Source of the DNA: Thioalkalivibrio paradoxus ARh 1
Lineage (GTDB): Bacteria > Pseudomonadota > Gammaproteobacteria > Ectothiorhodospirales > Ectothiorhodospiraceae
Assembly (NCBI RefSeq): GCF_000227685.2
Contig: NZ_CP007029.1
Location: 532,501 to 596,500, forward strand
DNA: 64,000 nt
Direction: 5' to 3'
In this document: positions 22,247 to 29,518 of the stretch, piece after piece
Layout: each line of letters begins with the position of its first letter
Position numbering within the stretch: the stretch's first letter is position 1
The notes under the pieces: generated by a model
Database searches by the model: none
Seen by the model: only the letters and a program-made list of their open reading frames with translations
What the model was told of the DNA's origin: nothing
Translations under genes and position numbers: made by a program

Positions 22247-22846
22247 GTGGCTGCGGCGCGTTCATCCGTGTCGGGTGACGTCGATCTCCGACGCTGTTTC
22301 CTGCCGCGCGCGGCGCTGGAGTTCGTGTTCGCGTCGTCGGCAACCCACGGCCTGCTGGCCGCGGACTGGGTCGAGCGGACCTCCGACCCGGGCGCGTCGG
22401 ATGCCGCGCGTCTCCCTCCGGGGTTCCGCGGCACACTCGAGCGGGCGCGCCGCTGGCCGGTGCCTGCGGCGCCGGTCTTGCCGCCGTTCGATCCCGCCGA
22501 TTATCTGCGCGACCCCGCCCACTGGCGGGCTCCGGCCGATCTTCCGCCCGGCACCCCGCACGCCCGGAAAGTCTGGCAGGCGCTGTGTAGGATCCCGGTA
22601 GGCGAGGTTCGCAGCTACGGGCAGATCGCCCGCGAGATCAGCTCGTCCCCGCGGGCGGTCGGCCAGGCTTGCCGCAGCAATCCGTGGCCGGTGTTCATCC
22701 CCTGCCATCGCGTGATTCCAGCCACCGGATGGCGCAGTGGGGCCGGTGCCTACGCAGGCCAGCGCGAGGGAGCCCTCGCCGACATCAAGGGCTGGCTGTT
22801 GAAGCACGAGAACGCGGATCTCGGATCCCCCGTTTCCCGCCGCTGA
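22247..22846 (+). CDS. ogt: Methylated-DNA-[protein]-cysteine S-methyltransferase
   Basis: A 199-residue suicide DNA-repair enzyme. The C-terminal domain has the arginine-finger helix SSSPRAVGQACRSNP and the active-site motif PCHRV. The N-terminal half is a diverged domain of the type seen in Ogt/Ada proteins (LEFVFASSATHGLLAADWVE). It transfers alkyl groups from O6-alkylguanine to its own cysteine. The start is a GTG 12 nt after rplS; a later in-frame start is possible because the first dozen residues are not conserved. The gene symbol is by type only. Confidence 0.88.
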   Translation: MAAARSSVSGDVDLRRCFLPRAALEFVFASSATHGLLAADWVERTSDPGASDAARLPPGFRGTLERARRWPVPAAPVLPPFDPADYLRDPAHWRAPADLPPGTPHARKVWQALCRIPVGEVRSYGQIAREISSSPRAVGQACRSNPWPVFIPCHRVIPATGWRSGAGAYAGQREGALADIKGWLLKHENADLGSPVSRR

Positions 22847-23093
22847 CCCGCGCCCCGCGGGCGGCCCGCTTCGTTCCTGATCTACCTGTCCGGCTGCGTC
22901 CGGAGTCATCCCTCAAGGCGGTGTGTTCCGGCGTTGCCTGCAGAAGCGCGCGCAGGCCATGCCGGCCCTTCCCTTTTCGGGGTTCGCCATCTGGGGCGTG
23001 CCCGTCTGCCATGCCGCAGGAAATTTGCGGGAATAATCCAGCGCCACGCTCCGTCTGTCATCTCGATGTGGTCCTGAACCTGGCCAGGAAATC

Positions 23094-23119
23094 ATCACGT
23101 TAGCAATCGCTAATGTGAT
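23094..23119. promoter_or_regulatory. 26-bp palindromic operator upstream of soxAX
   Basis: ATCACGTTAGC and GCTAATGTGAT, separated by AATC, form an inverted repeat with 10 of 11 bases matching. TTGACA follows at 23128-23133. It lies in a 382-nt gap before soxA that holds no gene I can support. The inner core TTAG-N6-CTAA recurs at 51174-51187 upstream of the RND efflux genes. The design resembles operators of ArsR-family sulfur-responsive repressors, which is inference. Confidence 0.7.
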
Positions 23120-23228
23120 GGTTCTTGTTGACAGTGGGTTCCGCACATTAGCACGATGAAGCGGCGTTCGAGCTGCTCGGGCCCGAACCGCCGAAAAAAA
23201 CGATGTCCACCTTGTGATGGAGGTTTCC

Positions 23229-24071
23229 ATGTTCAAAAAAGCCTTGCTGGCGCTGCCCGTGGCACTGGCTGTTGGAGCATCGGCGAACGCCGATTCCTGG
23301 AAGGCCCCGGAGGACGTACTCCAGGGGCTGATCGATTCGATCGAGTCGATTTATCTCACCCAGAGTGAGATGAACATCATGATGATGCCCGACAACCCCG
23401 CGCTGTGGGTCGCCGAAGACGGGCGCGAACTGTTCCACACGCCGCGCGGACCCAATAATGTCTCGCTCGAGACCTGTGACTTCGGCAAGGGGCCCGGTGT
23501 GCTCGAGGGGGCGTATGTCGAAATGCCGCGCTATTTCGAGGATGTCGACCGGGTGATGGACCTCGAAAACCGCCTGGTGCACTGCATGATCACGATCCAG
23601 GGTTTCGAGCCCGATGATCCGGCGGTTACCCAGCGCCACGGTTCGGGCAGCGACCACATGCAGCTGCAGACCTATATCGCGATGCAGTCCAGTGGCATGG
23701 CCTGGAATCCGCCGCTCGATCACCCGATGGAAAAGGCGCTCCGCGATGCCGGCGAGGTGATGTTCTACCGGCGTTCCGGTATCGCCGACTTCAACTGCAA
23801 CACCTGCCATGGCGACAAGGGCAAGCAGATCCGCGCGTCGGTGTTGCCGCATAAGGACACGGGCGAGGAATGGAGCAAGGCGATCTCCTGGCCCGCGTTC
23901 CGCGTCGGCCACGACCATGTCCGCAGCAGCCAGCACCGTATCCGCGGCTGCTACTGGCAGATGCGCGGCCCGCTGGTCAACCCGAACAGCGACGCCTCGA
24001 TCGCGTTGATGTCCTACTGGACCGACGCCGCGCGTGGCCAGCCGGCCATCCTGCCCGACATGAAGCGCTGA
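23229..24071 (+). CDS. soxA: Sulfur oxidation c-type cytochrome SoxA (monoheme type)
   Basis: A 280-residue periplasmic protein with a Sec signal peptide ending near residue 21. The SoxA core reads GRELFHTPRGPNN...CDFGKGPGV...MPRYFEDVDRVMDLENR. A single heme site C190-N-T-C193-H194 lies in the C-terminal domain, and the active-site cysteine is C241 in RGCYWQMR. The N-terminal domain has C83 and C119 but no CxxCH, so this is the monoheme form. With SoxX it attaches thiosulfate to the SoxYZ carrier. GGAGG precedes the ATG. soxX follows by 28 nt. Confidence 0.94.
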   Translation: MFKKALLALPVALAVGASANADSWKAPEDVLQGLIDSIESIYLTQSEMNIMMMPDNPALWVAEDGRELFHTPRGPNNVSLETCDFGKGPGVLEGAYVEMPRYFEDVDRVMDLENRLVHCMITIQGFEPDDPAVTQRHGSGSDHMQLQTYIAMQSSGMAWNPPLDHPMEKALRDAGEVMFYRRSGIADFNCNTCHGDKGKQIRASVLPHKDTGEEWSKAISWPAFRVGHDHVRSSQHRIRGCYWQMRGPLVNPNSDASIALMSYWTDAARGQPAILPDMKR

Positions 24072-24099
24072 TCCCGTACGCAAAATGGAGACTCTTACT

Positions 24100-24771
24100 A
24101 TGTTCAAGAAGACCCCTGTTGCGGCCGGAATCGCCGCATTCGCCAGTATGATCATCGCCGGCGGTGTTGCCGTGGCCGACGTCGACTACACTGCGATGTC
24201 GGCGGAAGAGCTCGCCGAATACCTGATTTTCGAGGCCGACGGTTTCAACCTCGACCAGGAAGTGCAGGAAGGTGGCACCGCGAAGCAACGCATGGTGCAG
24301 GACGAGATGCAAAAGGCGTGTTCCGTGATTGGCGGCGGCCAGCCCGATCAGGCCACGCTGGACGCGGTTCGCACCGCGGCGGTGGAAAGCATCACCTACC
24401 CCGAAGGTGGCATCCAGCTCGGCGACTGGGAGCGGGGCCGGGAGCTGGCCTGGTCCGGTTTCGGATTCCGTATCGGACACAACCCCGACAACCACGATGC
24501 ACGTGCCGTCGGCGGCAACTGCTACAACTGTCACCAGATGGCGACAGACCGCACCGGCGGCACCGTGGGTCCGAGCCTGACCGGTTACGGAAAGACCCGC
24601 GGCACCAGCGAGGCGATGCTGAAGTACGCCTACGACATGATCTACAACCCGCATGCGTGCTTCCCCTGCACGAACATGCCGCGTTTCGGCTCCAGCGGCT
24701 TCCTGACCGAGGAAGCGATCGCCGACATCATGGCGTACATGTTCGACCCGGAGTCCCCGGTCAACGAGTAA
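24100..24771 (+). CDS. soxX: Sulfur oxidation c-type cytochrome SoxX
   Basis: A 223-residue periplasmic cytochrome with a signal peptide ending near residue 26. The heme site is C141-Y-N-C144-H145, and M193 in NMPRFG is the sixth ligand. An N-terminal extension of about 80 residues precedes the cytochrome domain, as in longer SoxX proteins. It forms the SoxAX heterodimer. GGAG lies about ten bases before the ATG at 24100. A terminator follows, so soxA-soxX is a two-gene unit without soxYZ, soxB or soxCD nearby. Confidence 0.93.
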   Translation: MFKKTPVAAGIAAFASMIIAGGVAVADVDYTAMSAEELAEYLIFEADGFNLDQEVQEGGTAKQRMVQDEMQKACSVIGGGQPDQATLDAVRTAAVESITYPEGGIQLGDWERGRELAWSGFGFRIGHNPDNHDARAVGGNCYNCHQMATDRTGGTVGPSLTGYGKTRGTSEAMLKYAYDMIYNPHACFPCTNMPRFGSSGFLTEEAIADIMAYMFDPESPVNE

Positions 24772-24802
24772 GGCAGTAGCCGGTCCCAAGGGACCTTGAA
24801 GG

Positions 24803-24835
24803 GGCCGCCGGTGGCAACATCGGCGGCCTTTCTGT
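24803..24835 (+). terminator. Terminator after soxX
   Basis: GGCCGCCG at 24803-24810 pairs with CGGCGGCC at 24821-24828 around a ten-base loop, followed by a T-rich run (TTTCTGTTTG). A smaller perfect hairpin GGTCCC-AA-GGGACC lies just before it at 24782-24795. Together they close the soxAX unit. Confidence 0.82.
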
Positions 24836-24958
24836 TTGTGCGTCCCTCTGCTGCTGGCACGGGGAGAGATTTGGCTTCCCCTCCCGTTCGGGGGAGATGG
24901 GCGCCACGCTGGCGTTAGTGGTCGGCGCATGGGATTCGGGGTATCGTCTTGCGCCACC

Positions 24959-25882
24959 ATGCTCAGTTACCAGCACGAATACCATGCCGGCAACTTCGCC
25001 GACGTGCACAAGCACCTGCTGCTCTGGCTGGTGCTCGATTCCCTGCTCGCCCGGCCCAAGCCTTTCGTCGCGATCGACCTGTTTGCCGGTTCGGGGCAGT
25101 ACCGCCTCGATCAAGGCATGGCCGCCCGCAGTGGTGAGTGGCACCAGGGCATCGGCCGGCTTTGGTCGCTGGGGCGGGGTCCGGCGGCCCTGCGCGCTTG
25201 GCTCGGTGCCGTCCGGGAGCTCCAGCCCGATCCGCCCCGTCTCACGGTGTACCCGGGATCGCCGGAACTGATCCGGCGCCGCCTGCGCGAGCAGGACCGG
25301 CTGATCGCCTGCGAACTGCACCCCGCGGCCTACGCTGCATTGCGTGCCGGCCTGCACGGGGACCGGCGTTGCCATGTGCACCGCCGCGATGCACGCGAGG
25401 CCGCGCGCGGCCTCTTTCCGCCCGAGCCGCGCAGGGGCATCGCGCTGCTCGATCCGGCCTACGAACGGCCGGCCGAGTACACCGAAGTGGTGCGGATGAC
25501 CGCAGAGATCCGGCGCCGGTGGAACACCGGGACTCTGCTGGTCTGGTACCCGGTTCTGGAGGACGGCCGTCACCCGCAGCTGCGGGAGGCCCTGCGGGCT
25601 GCGCATCTCGGCGAGCGCATCCTGTTCAGCGAACTGCGGCTGACCGATCCGCCGCGTGGTTCGGGGCTGCAGGGTTCGGGAATCGCGGTGGTCGGTGCGC
25701 CCTGGCAGCTCGACACGCACGCGCGGCGGGTGCTCTCTGCGGCCTGGCGCTGTCTCGACCCAGAAGGGCGCGGTGGCCTGTTTCAGGCGCTCGCGCTTGA
25801 AAACGCCCGCGGCCGTCCCCACCTCGTACGGGTCGAAACCCCCGATCCACACGATCCTGAGGATGTGAAGGACCATGACTGA
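24959..25882 (+). CDS. rlmJ: 23S rRNA (adenine(2030)-N6)-methyltransferase RlmJ
   Basis: A 307-residue SAM-dependent methyltransferase. The N-terminus [19 protein letters not shown] is diagnostic of RlmJ/YhiR. The SAM motif is [10 protein letters not shown], and the catalytic motif appears as DPAY in LLDPAYERP, where E. coli has DPPY. It methylates A2030 of 23S rRNA. The start was fixed by the diagnostic N-terminus. Its last eight bases overlap the start of htpG, suggesting coupled translation. Confidence 0.93.
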   Translation: MLSYQHEYHAGNFADVHKHLLLWLVLDSLLARPKPFVAIDLFAGSGQYRLDQGMAARSGEWHQGIGRLWSLGRGPAALRAWLGAVRELQPDPPRLTVYPGSPELIRRRLREQDRLIACELHPAAYAALRAGLHGDRRCHVHRRDAREAARGLFPPEPRRGIALLDPAYERPAEYTEVVRMTAEIRRRWNTGTLLVWYPVLEDGRHPQLREALRAAHLGERILFSELRLTDPPRGSGLQGSGIAVVGAPWQLDTHARRVLSAAWRCLDPEGRGGLFQALALENARGRPHLVRVETPDPHDPEDVKDHD

Positions 25883-27764
25883 GACACAACGCGAAGAACG
25901 CCGCTTCGAGACCGAGGTCAGCCAGCTGCTGCACCTGATGATTCACGCGCTGTACTCGAATCGCGAGATCTTTCTGCGCGAGCTGATTTCGAACGCAGCC
26001 GATGCCTGCGACAAGCTGCGCTTCGAGGCATTGGCTCACCCCGACACGATCACCCAGCCCGCGGAGCTGCATATCGACCTGCGCTTCGACAAGGACCAGC
26101 GCGAGATTCGCGTGATCGACAACGGCATCGGCATGTCCCGCGACGAGGTGGTGGCCAACATTGGCACCATTGCCCGTTCGGGCACCAAGGAATTCCTGAG
26201 CCAGCTGACCGGCGACCAGCAGAAGGACGCGCTGCTGATCGGGCAGTTCGGCGTCGGCTTCTATTCGTCGTTCACTGTCGCCGACCGGGTGACGGTGGAG
26301 ACGCGCCGTGCCGATGCCCCCGAGGACGGCGCGGTGCGCTGGCAGTCCGACGGCACCGGCAGCTACACCATCGAAACCTGCTCGCGCCCGGTTCCGGGAA
26401 CCGAGGTGATCCTGCACCTGAAGGAAGACGCCGACGAGTTTCTCGAAGCCTACCGGTTGCGCCACATCATCACCCGCTACTCCGACCACGTGGCGTTCCC
26501 GATCCGGATGCCGAAGCTCGACGACGACGGCAAGCCCACCGACGAGTGGGAGACGGTGAACCGCGCGAGCGCACTGTGGACGCGCGCGAAGAGCGACATC
26601 ACCGACGACGAGTACCGCGAGTTCTACAAGCACGTGGCGCACGACTTCGAGGATCCGACTGCCTGGGTGCACAGTCACGTCGAGGGCAAGCAGCAGTACA
26701 CCACGCTGTTCTACATCCCGAAGCGCGCGCCATTCGACCTCTGGGACCGCGACCGCCGCCATGGTGTGAAACTGTACGTGAAGCGCGTGTTCATCATGGA
26801 CGACGCGGAGAAGATGCTGCCGAACTACCTGCGTTTCGTGCGCGGCGTGGTCGATTCCTCCGATCTGCCGCTGAACGTCTCGCGCGAGATCCTGCAGAAC
26901 AACCGGCTGGTCGACGGGATCCGTTCGGGTTCGGTGAAGAAAATCCTGGGCCTGCTGGAGTCGATCGCCGAGAACGAGCCCGAACAATACGCTGAGATCT
27001 GGGCGAACTTCGGCCGGGTGCTGAAGGAAGGTCCGGGGGAGGACTACGCGAACCGCGAGCAGATCGCGAAATTGCTGCGTTTCGCGAGCACCCGCAACGA
27101 TGACGATACCCAGAACGTGTCGCTGGCCGAGTACAAGGCGCGGATGCCGGAAGGCCAGAAGGCGATTTACGTGGTCACCGCCGACAGCCCTGCCGCGGCG
27201 CGCAACAGCCCGCACCTCGAGATCTTCCGCAAGCACGGCATCGAGGTACTGCTGCTGTCCGATCGCGTCGACGAGTGGCTGCTGTCGCACCTCGACGGTT
27301 TCGATGGCACGCCGATCAAATCGGTGTCCAAGGGCGATCTGGATCTCGACGACGTGACCGGCGAGCAGGACGCGAAGAGCGGCGACGATGCGGCGACCGC
27401 CGACGATCTCGGCGACCTGCCGGAACGCATCGCCAAGGCTTTGGGTGAACGGGTCGAGAGCGTGCGTGCGTCGAAGCGGCTGGTGGAGTCGCCTGCCTGC
27501 ATCGTGCTCGGCGAGCACGAGATGGCGCTATACCTGCAGGAACTGCTGAAACAGGCCGGCCAGCCGACCTTCGGCAGCAAACCGGTGCTGGAAGTGAACC
27601 CGTCGCATCCGCTGGTGGGACGCCTGAAGGCGGCCGAGGCGGCGGACTTCGACGACCTGGCGACGCTGCTGTTCGAGCAGGCGCTGCTGACCGAGGGCGG
27701 CCAGCTCGAGGATCCGGCCGGGTTCGTCGCGCGCCTCAACCGGCAGCTATTGAAGGGCGCCTGA
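25875..27764 (+). CDS. htpG: Molecular chaperone HtpG (Hsp90)
   Basis: A 629-residue bacterial Hsp90. The GHKL ATPase domain starts [19 protein letters not shown] and has [17 protein letters not shown] and GQFGVGFYS. The middle domain has the [19 protein letters not shown] block, and the C-terminal dimerisation domain is complete. The length is typical. It overlaps rlmJ by eight nt. No terminator hairpin with a T tract is obvious in the 100 nt after its stop. Confidence 0.98.
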   Translation: MTETQREERRFETEVSQLLHLMIHALYSNREIFLRELISNAADACDKLRFEALAHPDTITQPAELHIDLRFDKDQREIRVIDNGIGMSRDEVVANIGTIARSGTKEFLSQLTGDQQKDALLIGQFGVGFYSSFTVADRVTVETRRADAPEDGAVRWQSDGTGSYTIETCSRPVPGTEVILHLKEDADEFLEAYRLRHIITRYSDHVAFPIRMPKLDDDGKPTDEWETVNRASALWTRAKSDITDDEYREFYKHVAHDFEDPTAWVHSHVEGKQQYTTLFYIPKRAPFDLWDRDRRHGVKLYVKRVFIMDDAEKMLPNYLRFVRGVVDSSDLPLNVSREILQNNRLVDGIRSGSVKKILGLLESIAENEPEQYAEIWANFGRVLKEGPGEDYANREQIAKLLRFASTRNDDDTQNVSLAEYKARMPEGQKAIYVVTADSPAAARNSPHLEIFRKHGIEVLLLSDRVDEWLLSHLDGFDGTPIKSVSKGDLDLDDVTGEQDAKSGDDAATADDLGDLPERIAKALGERVESVRASKRLVESPACIVLGEHEMALYLQELLKQAGQPTFGSKPVLEVNPSHPLVGRLKAAEAADFDDLATLLFEQALLTEGGQLEDPAGFVARLNRQLLKGA

Positions 27765-27865
27765 GCGGCCGCGGCGGGCAGCGAATCCGATCAGCAGACC
27801 CTGGCCCCGCGGTTCGCCCGGAACGGCGGGGGTCGGGGCGGCTGCCGGTGATGCCACTAACTTCC

Positions 27866-28012
27866 ATGGCCTATGTGGCCACCCCCGATGATGAAAGACG
27901 CGTAGGGCGGAAGAGGCCGAAGGCCGTCATCCGCCATCCGGCGCCCGGGTTGCCGCAGGCGCCGGGGAGGCGCGAACGCCGAACGGCGGATGACGCTGCG
28001 CTTTTCCGCCCT
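27866..28012. repeat. Palindromic repeat copy B, left part (interrupted by the IS110 element)
   Basis: The leader ATGGCCTATGTGGCC and onward (27866-27900) is followed by 112 bp of the palindromic core from CGTAGGGCGG (27901) to CCGCCCT (28012). The element then interrupts it. The core resumes as ACG at 29277-29279, which restores exactly 115 bp as in copies A and C. Leader and tail are shared with copy C. Confidence 0.9.
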
Positions 28013-28026
28013 TGTATGTTGAAGCC

Positions 28027-28200
28027 GTCTGGTTTGATAGGTTTTCTGCCAGACACCGGGGAAGCCGTTCCGCCCTGGAGGCAGAATATTTCTGACCTCG
28101 TGCGTAGATGGGCTCCCCGCCTCATTGCCGATTTCGAGGAGTATCCGGAAGCCAGCGTGGCTGGACTTCGCATTACAAGGTCGAACCGGCAAGAAGTGCG
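28027..28200 (+). ncRNA. Predicted bridge RNA of the IS110 element
   Basis: Structure in order. The 5' hairpin is GTCTGG/CCAGAC (28027-28032, 28049-28054). The target loop is enclosed by CGGGGAAGCC/GGCTCCCCG (28057-28066, 28111-28119), with inner hairpin 28078-28099. The donor loop is enclosed by 28125-28137/28181-28192, with inner hairpin 28148-28169. Guides: TTCCGCCCT (28068-28076) equals the left target; CGTAG (28103-28107) is complementary to the right target CTACG; GGAGTATC (28138-28145) equals the right end of the element; TACAAG (28174-28179) is complementary to the left end CTTGTA. Both inner hairpins share a 4+5-bp stem with one bulged A. The ends are inferred. Confidence 0.88.
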
Positions 28201-28263
28201 AGGTCGGGGAACCGGTGACCATTGTGACGCAATCGAACCCCGCAAGGGAAAGGAGGAATCGTG

Positions 28264-29259
28264 ATGAGCACTTTCGTCGGCATTGATGTCGCCGCTGAAT
28301 CCTTCGACCTGGTCTGCCGCAGCAACAGCAAGCACAGCAAGGCCCAGACCTTCCCGCAGACCGCCCAGGGCCACGCCCGGGCAATCCGCAAGCTGCAGGC
28401 GCTGCAACCGACGTGCATCGTGTTGGAGGCCACCGGGATCTACTACCTGGACCTGGCGCTGGCACTGCACGAGGCCGGGCTGCCCGTCTGCGTGATCAAC
28501 CCGCGAAGCTTCCGGCACTTCGCCGAGATCACCCTGCGCGGCAGCAAGACCGACCCGCTCGACGCCGCCCTGCTGGCAGAATACGCCGAACGCATGACGC
28601 CCCGGCGCTGGACCCCACCGCCAACGACCTACCGGGAACTGCGAGACCTCGGCCGCCACCTCAACCGGCTGCTGCACGCGCGTACCCAGGCCAAGAACCA
28701 ACTGCATGCCCTGAAATCTCGGCAGGGCGCCCCGAAGCTGCTGATCGAGGATACCGAGGAAGGCATCGCCCAGCTGAACCAGCGCATCGAGCGCCTGCAA
28801 CAGGCAGCCCAGGCACGGATCCAGAAAGCCCCTGAACTGGATCAACAGCAGACCCACCTCTGCGCCGCCACCGGCATCGCGACCGCCAGCAGCCTGGCCC
28901 TCCTGGCCGAACTGTGCACCCTGCCCAAGGATCTGAAAGCCAACCAAGTCGTGCGCCATGCCGGGCTGGACGTGCGCCTGCACGAATCCGGTTCCAGCGT
29001 CCACCGACCCGGCCGTCTGGCCAAGACGGGCAACGCCTACCTGCGCAGCGCGCTGTACATGCCGGCGATGGTAGCGATCGTGCACGACCCGTACGCCAAG
29101 GCCTTCTACAACGCCCTGGTCGCCCGCGGCAAGAAGAAAATCCAGGCCTTGTGCGCCGTCATGCGCAAGTACCTCACCGGCATCTGGGCCTGCATGCAGA
29201 GCGGTCAGCCGTTCGACTCCTCCAAACTGTTCAGCGATCAACATCAGCAACCCGCTTGA
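28264..29259 (+). CDS. IS110-family transposase/recombinase (DEDD type)
   Basis: A 331-residue recombinase. The N-terminal RuvC-like domain shows D8 in FVGIDVAAE, E55 in VLEATG, and D97 and D100 in KTDPLDA, the DEDD set. A helical linker follows, then the C-terminal Tnp20 domain with ATGIATAS, the serine cluster at 242-245 (ESGSS) that includes the likely catalytic serine, and GRLAKTGNAYLRSALY. The enzyme uses a bridge RNA to recombine donor and target. AGGAGG lies seven bases before ATG 28264; a GTG three bases earlier is less well spaced. The gene is intact, so the element may be active. Confidence 0.95.
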   Translation: MSTFVGIDVAAESFDLVCRSNSKHSKAQTFPQTAQGHARAIRKLQALQPTCIVLEATGIYYLDLALALHEAGLPVCVINPRSFRHFAEITLRGSKTDPLDAALLAEYAERMTPRRWTPPPTTYRELRDLGRHLNRLLHARTQAKNQLHALKSRQGAPKLLIEDTEEGIAQLNQRIERLQQAAQARIQKAPELDQQQTHLCAATGIATASSLALLAELCTLPKDLKANQVVRHAGLDVRLHESGSSVHRPGRLAKTGNAYLRSALYMPAMVAIVHDPYAKAFYNALVARGKKKIQALCAVMRKYLTGIWACMQSGQPFDSSKLFSDQHQQPA

Positions 29260-29276
29260 CAGGAAACGGAGTATCT
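29256..29276 (+). promoter_or_regulatory. Right-end half of a circle-junction promoter
   Basis: A perfect TTGACA (29256-29261) overlaps the transposase stop codon. If the ends join in a circle with one CT core, 17 bp separate it from TATGTT at 28015-28020 of the left end. The predicted start, about seven bases on, falls at the first base of the bridge RNA 5' hairpin. In the integrated state these halves are more than 1.2 kb apart. Confidence 0.75.
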
Positions 29277-29318
29277 ACGGGTCGCCGGGGACACGAGACA
29301 GGCCGTGACTTTCGCGCT
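29277..29318. repeat. Palindromic repeat copy B, right part
   Basis: This is the continuation of copy B after the insertion: ACG completes the core, then the tail GGTCGCCGGGGACACGAGAC and onward to CGCTAAT. The tail matches those of copies A and C almost base for base. Copy C starts a few bases later, so B and C form a tandem pair. Confidence 0.9.
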
Positions 29319-29325
29319 AATTTAA

Positions 29326-29518
29326 ATGGCCTATGTGGCCACCCCCGATGATGAAAGAGGCGTAGGGCGGAAAAGGCCGAAGGCCGTCATCCGCCATCCG
29401 GCGCCCGGGTTGCCGCAGGCGCCTGGGCACTGCGAACGCCGTACGGCGGATGACGCTGCGCTTTTCCGCCCTACGGGTCGCCGGGGACACGAGACAGGCC
29501 GTGACTTTCACGCTAACT
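29326..29518. repeat. Palindromic repeat copy C, complete
   Basis: Leader from ATGGCCTATGTGG (29326), a 115-bp core 29361-29475 whose outer arms CGTAGGGCGGAAAAG and CTTTTCCGCCCTACG are perfect complements, and a tail ending CGCTAACT at 29518. It carries the same TTCCGCCCTACGGG target that the IS110 element used in copy B but is empty. Its last bases form part of the sohB stop codon. Confidence 0.9.

Larger units (their letters stand above)
28013..29276 (+). mobile_element. IS110-family insertion sequence (IS110 subgroup, bridge-RNA type)
   Basis: A 1264-bp element. Its edges are exact because removing it rejoins ...CCGCCCT with ACGGGTC..., the uninterrupted sequence of copies A and C. A CT dinucleotide stands at both junctions (28011-28012 and 29275-29276), the core dinucleotide expected of IS110-type recombination; there are no terminal inverted repeats and no longer target duplication. 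The left end has 251 nt before the transposase and the right end only 17 nt after it, which is the IS110-subgroup layout with the guide RNA at the left. Confidence 0.93.

Noticed and set aside
27848-28264. 138-codon plus-strand frame running from repeat copy B into the IS left end
   Set aside because: It crosses the exact IS junction and the bridge RNA region; the repeat and RNA structure explain the sequence better.
27866-29518. Repeats B and C considered as a CRISPR array or as terminal inverted repeats of the IS
   Set aside because: Only two direct copies exist without spacers, the IS lies inside copy B rather than between the copies, and copy A occurs alone 20 kb away.
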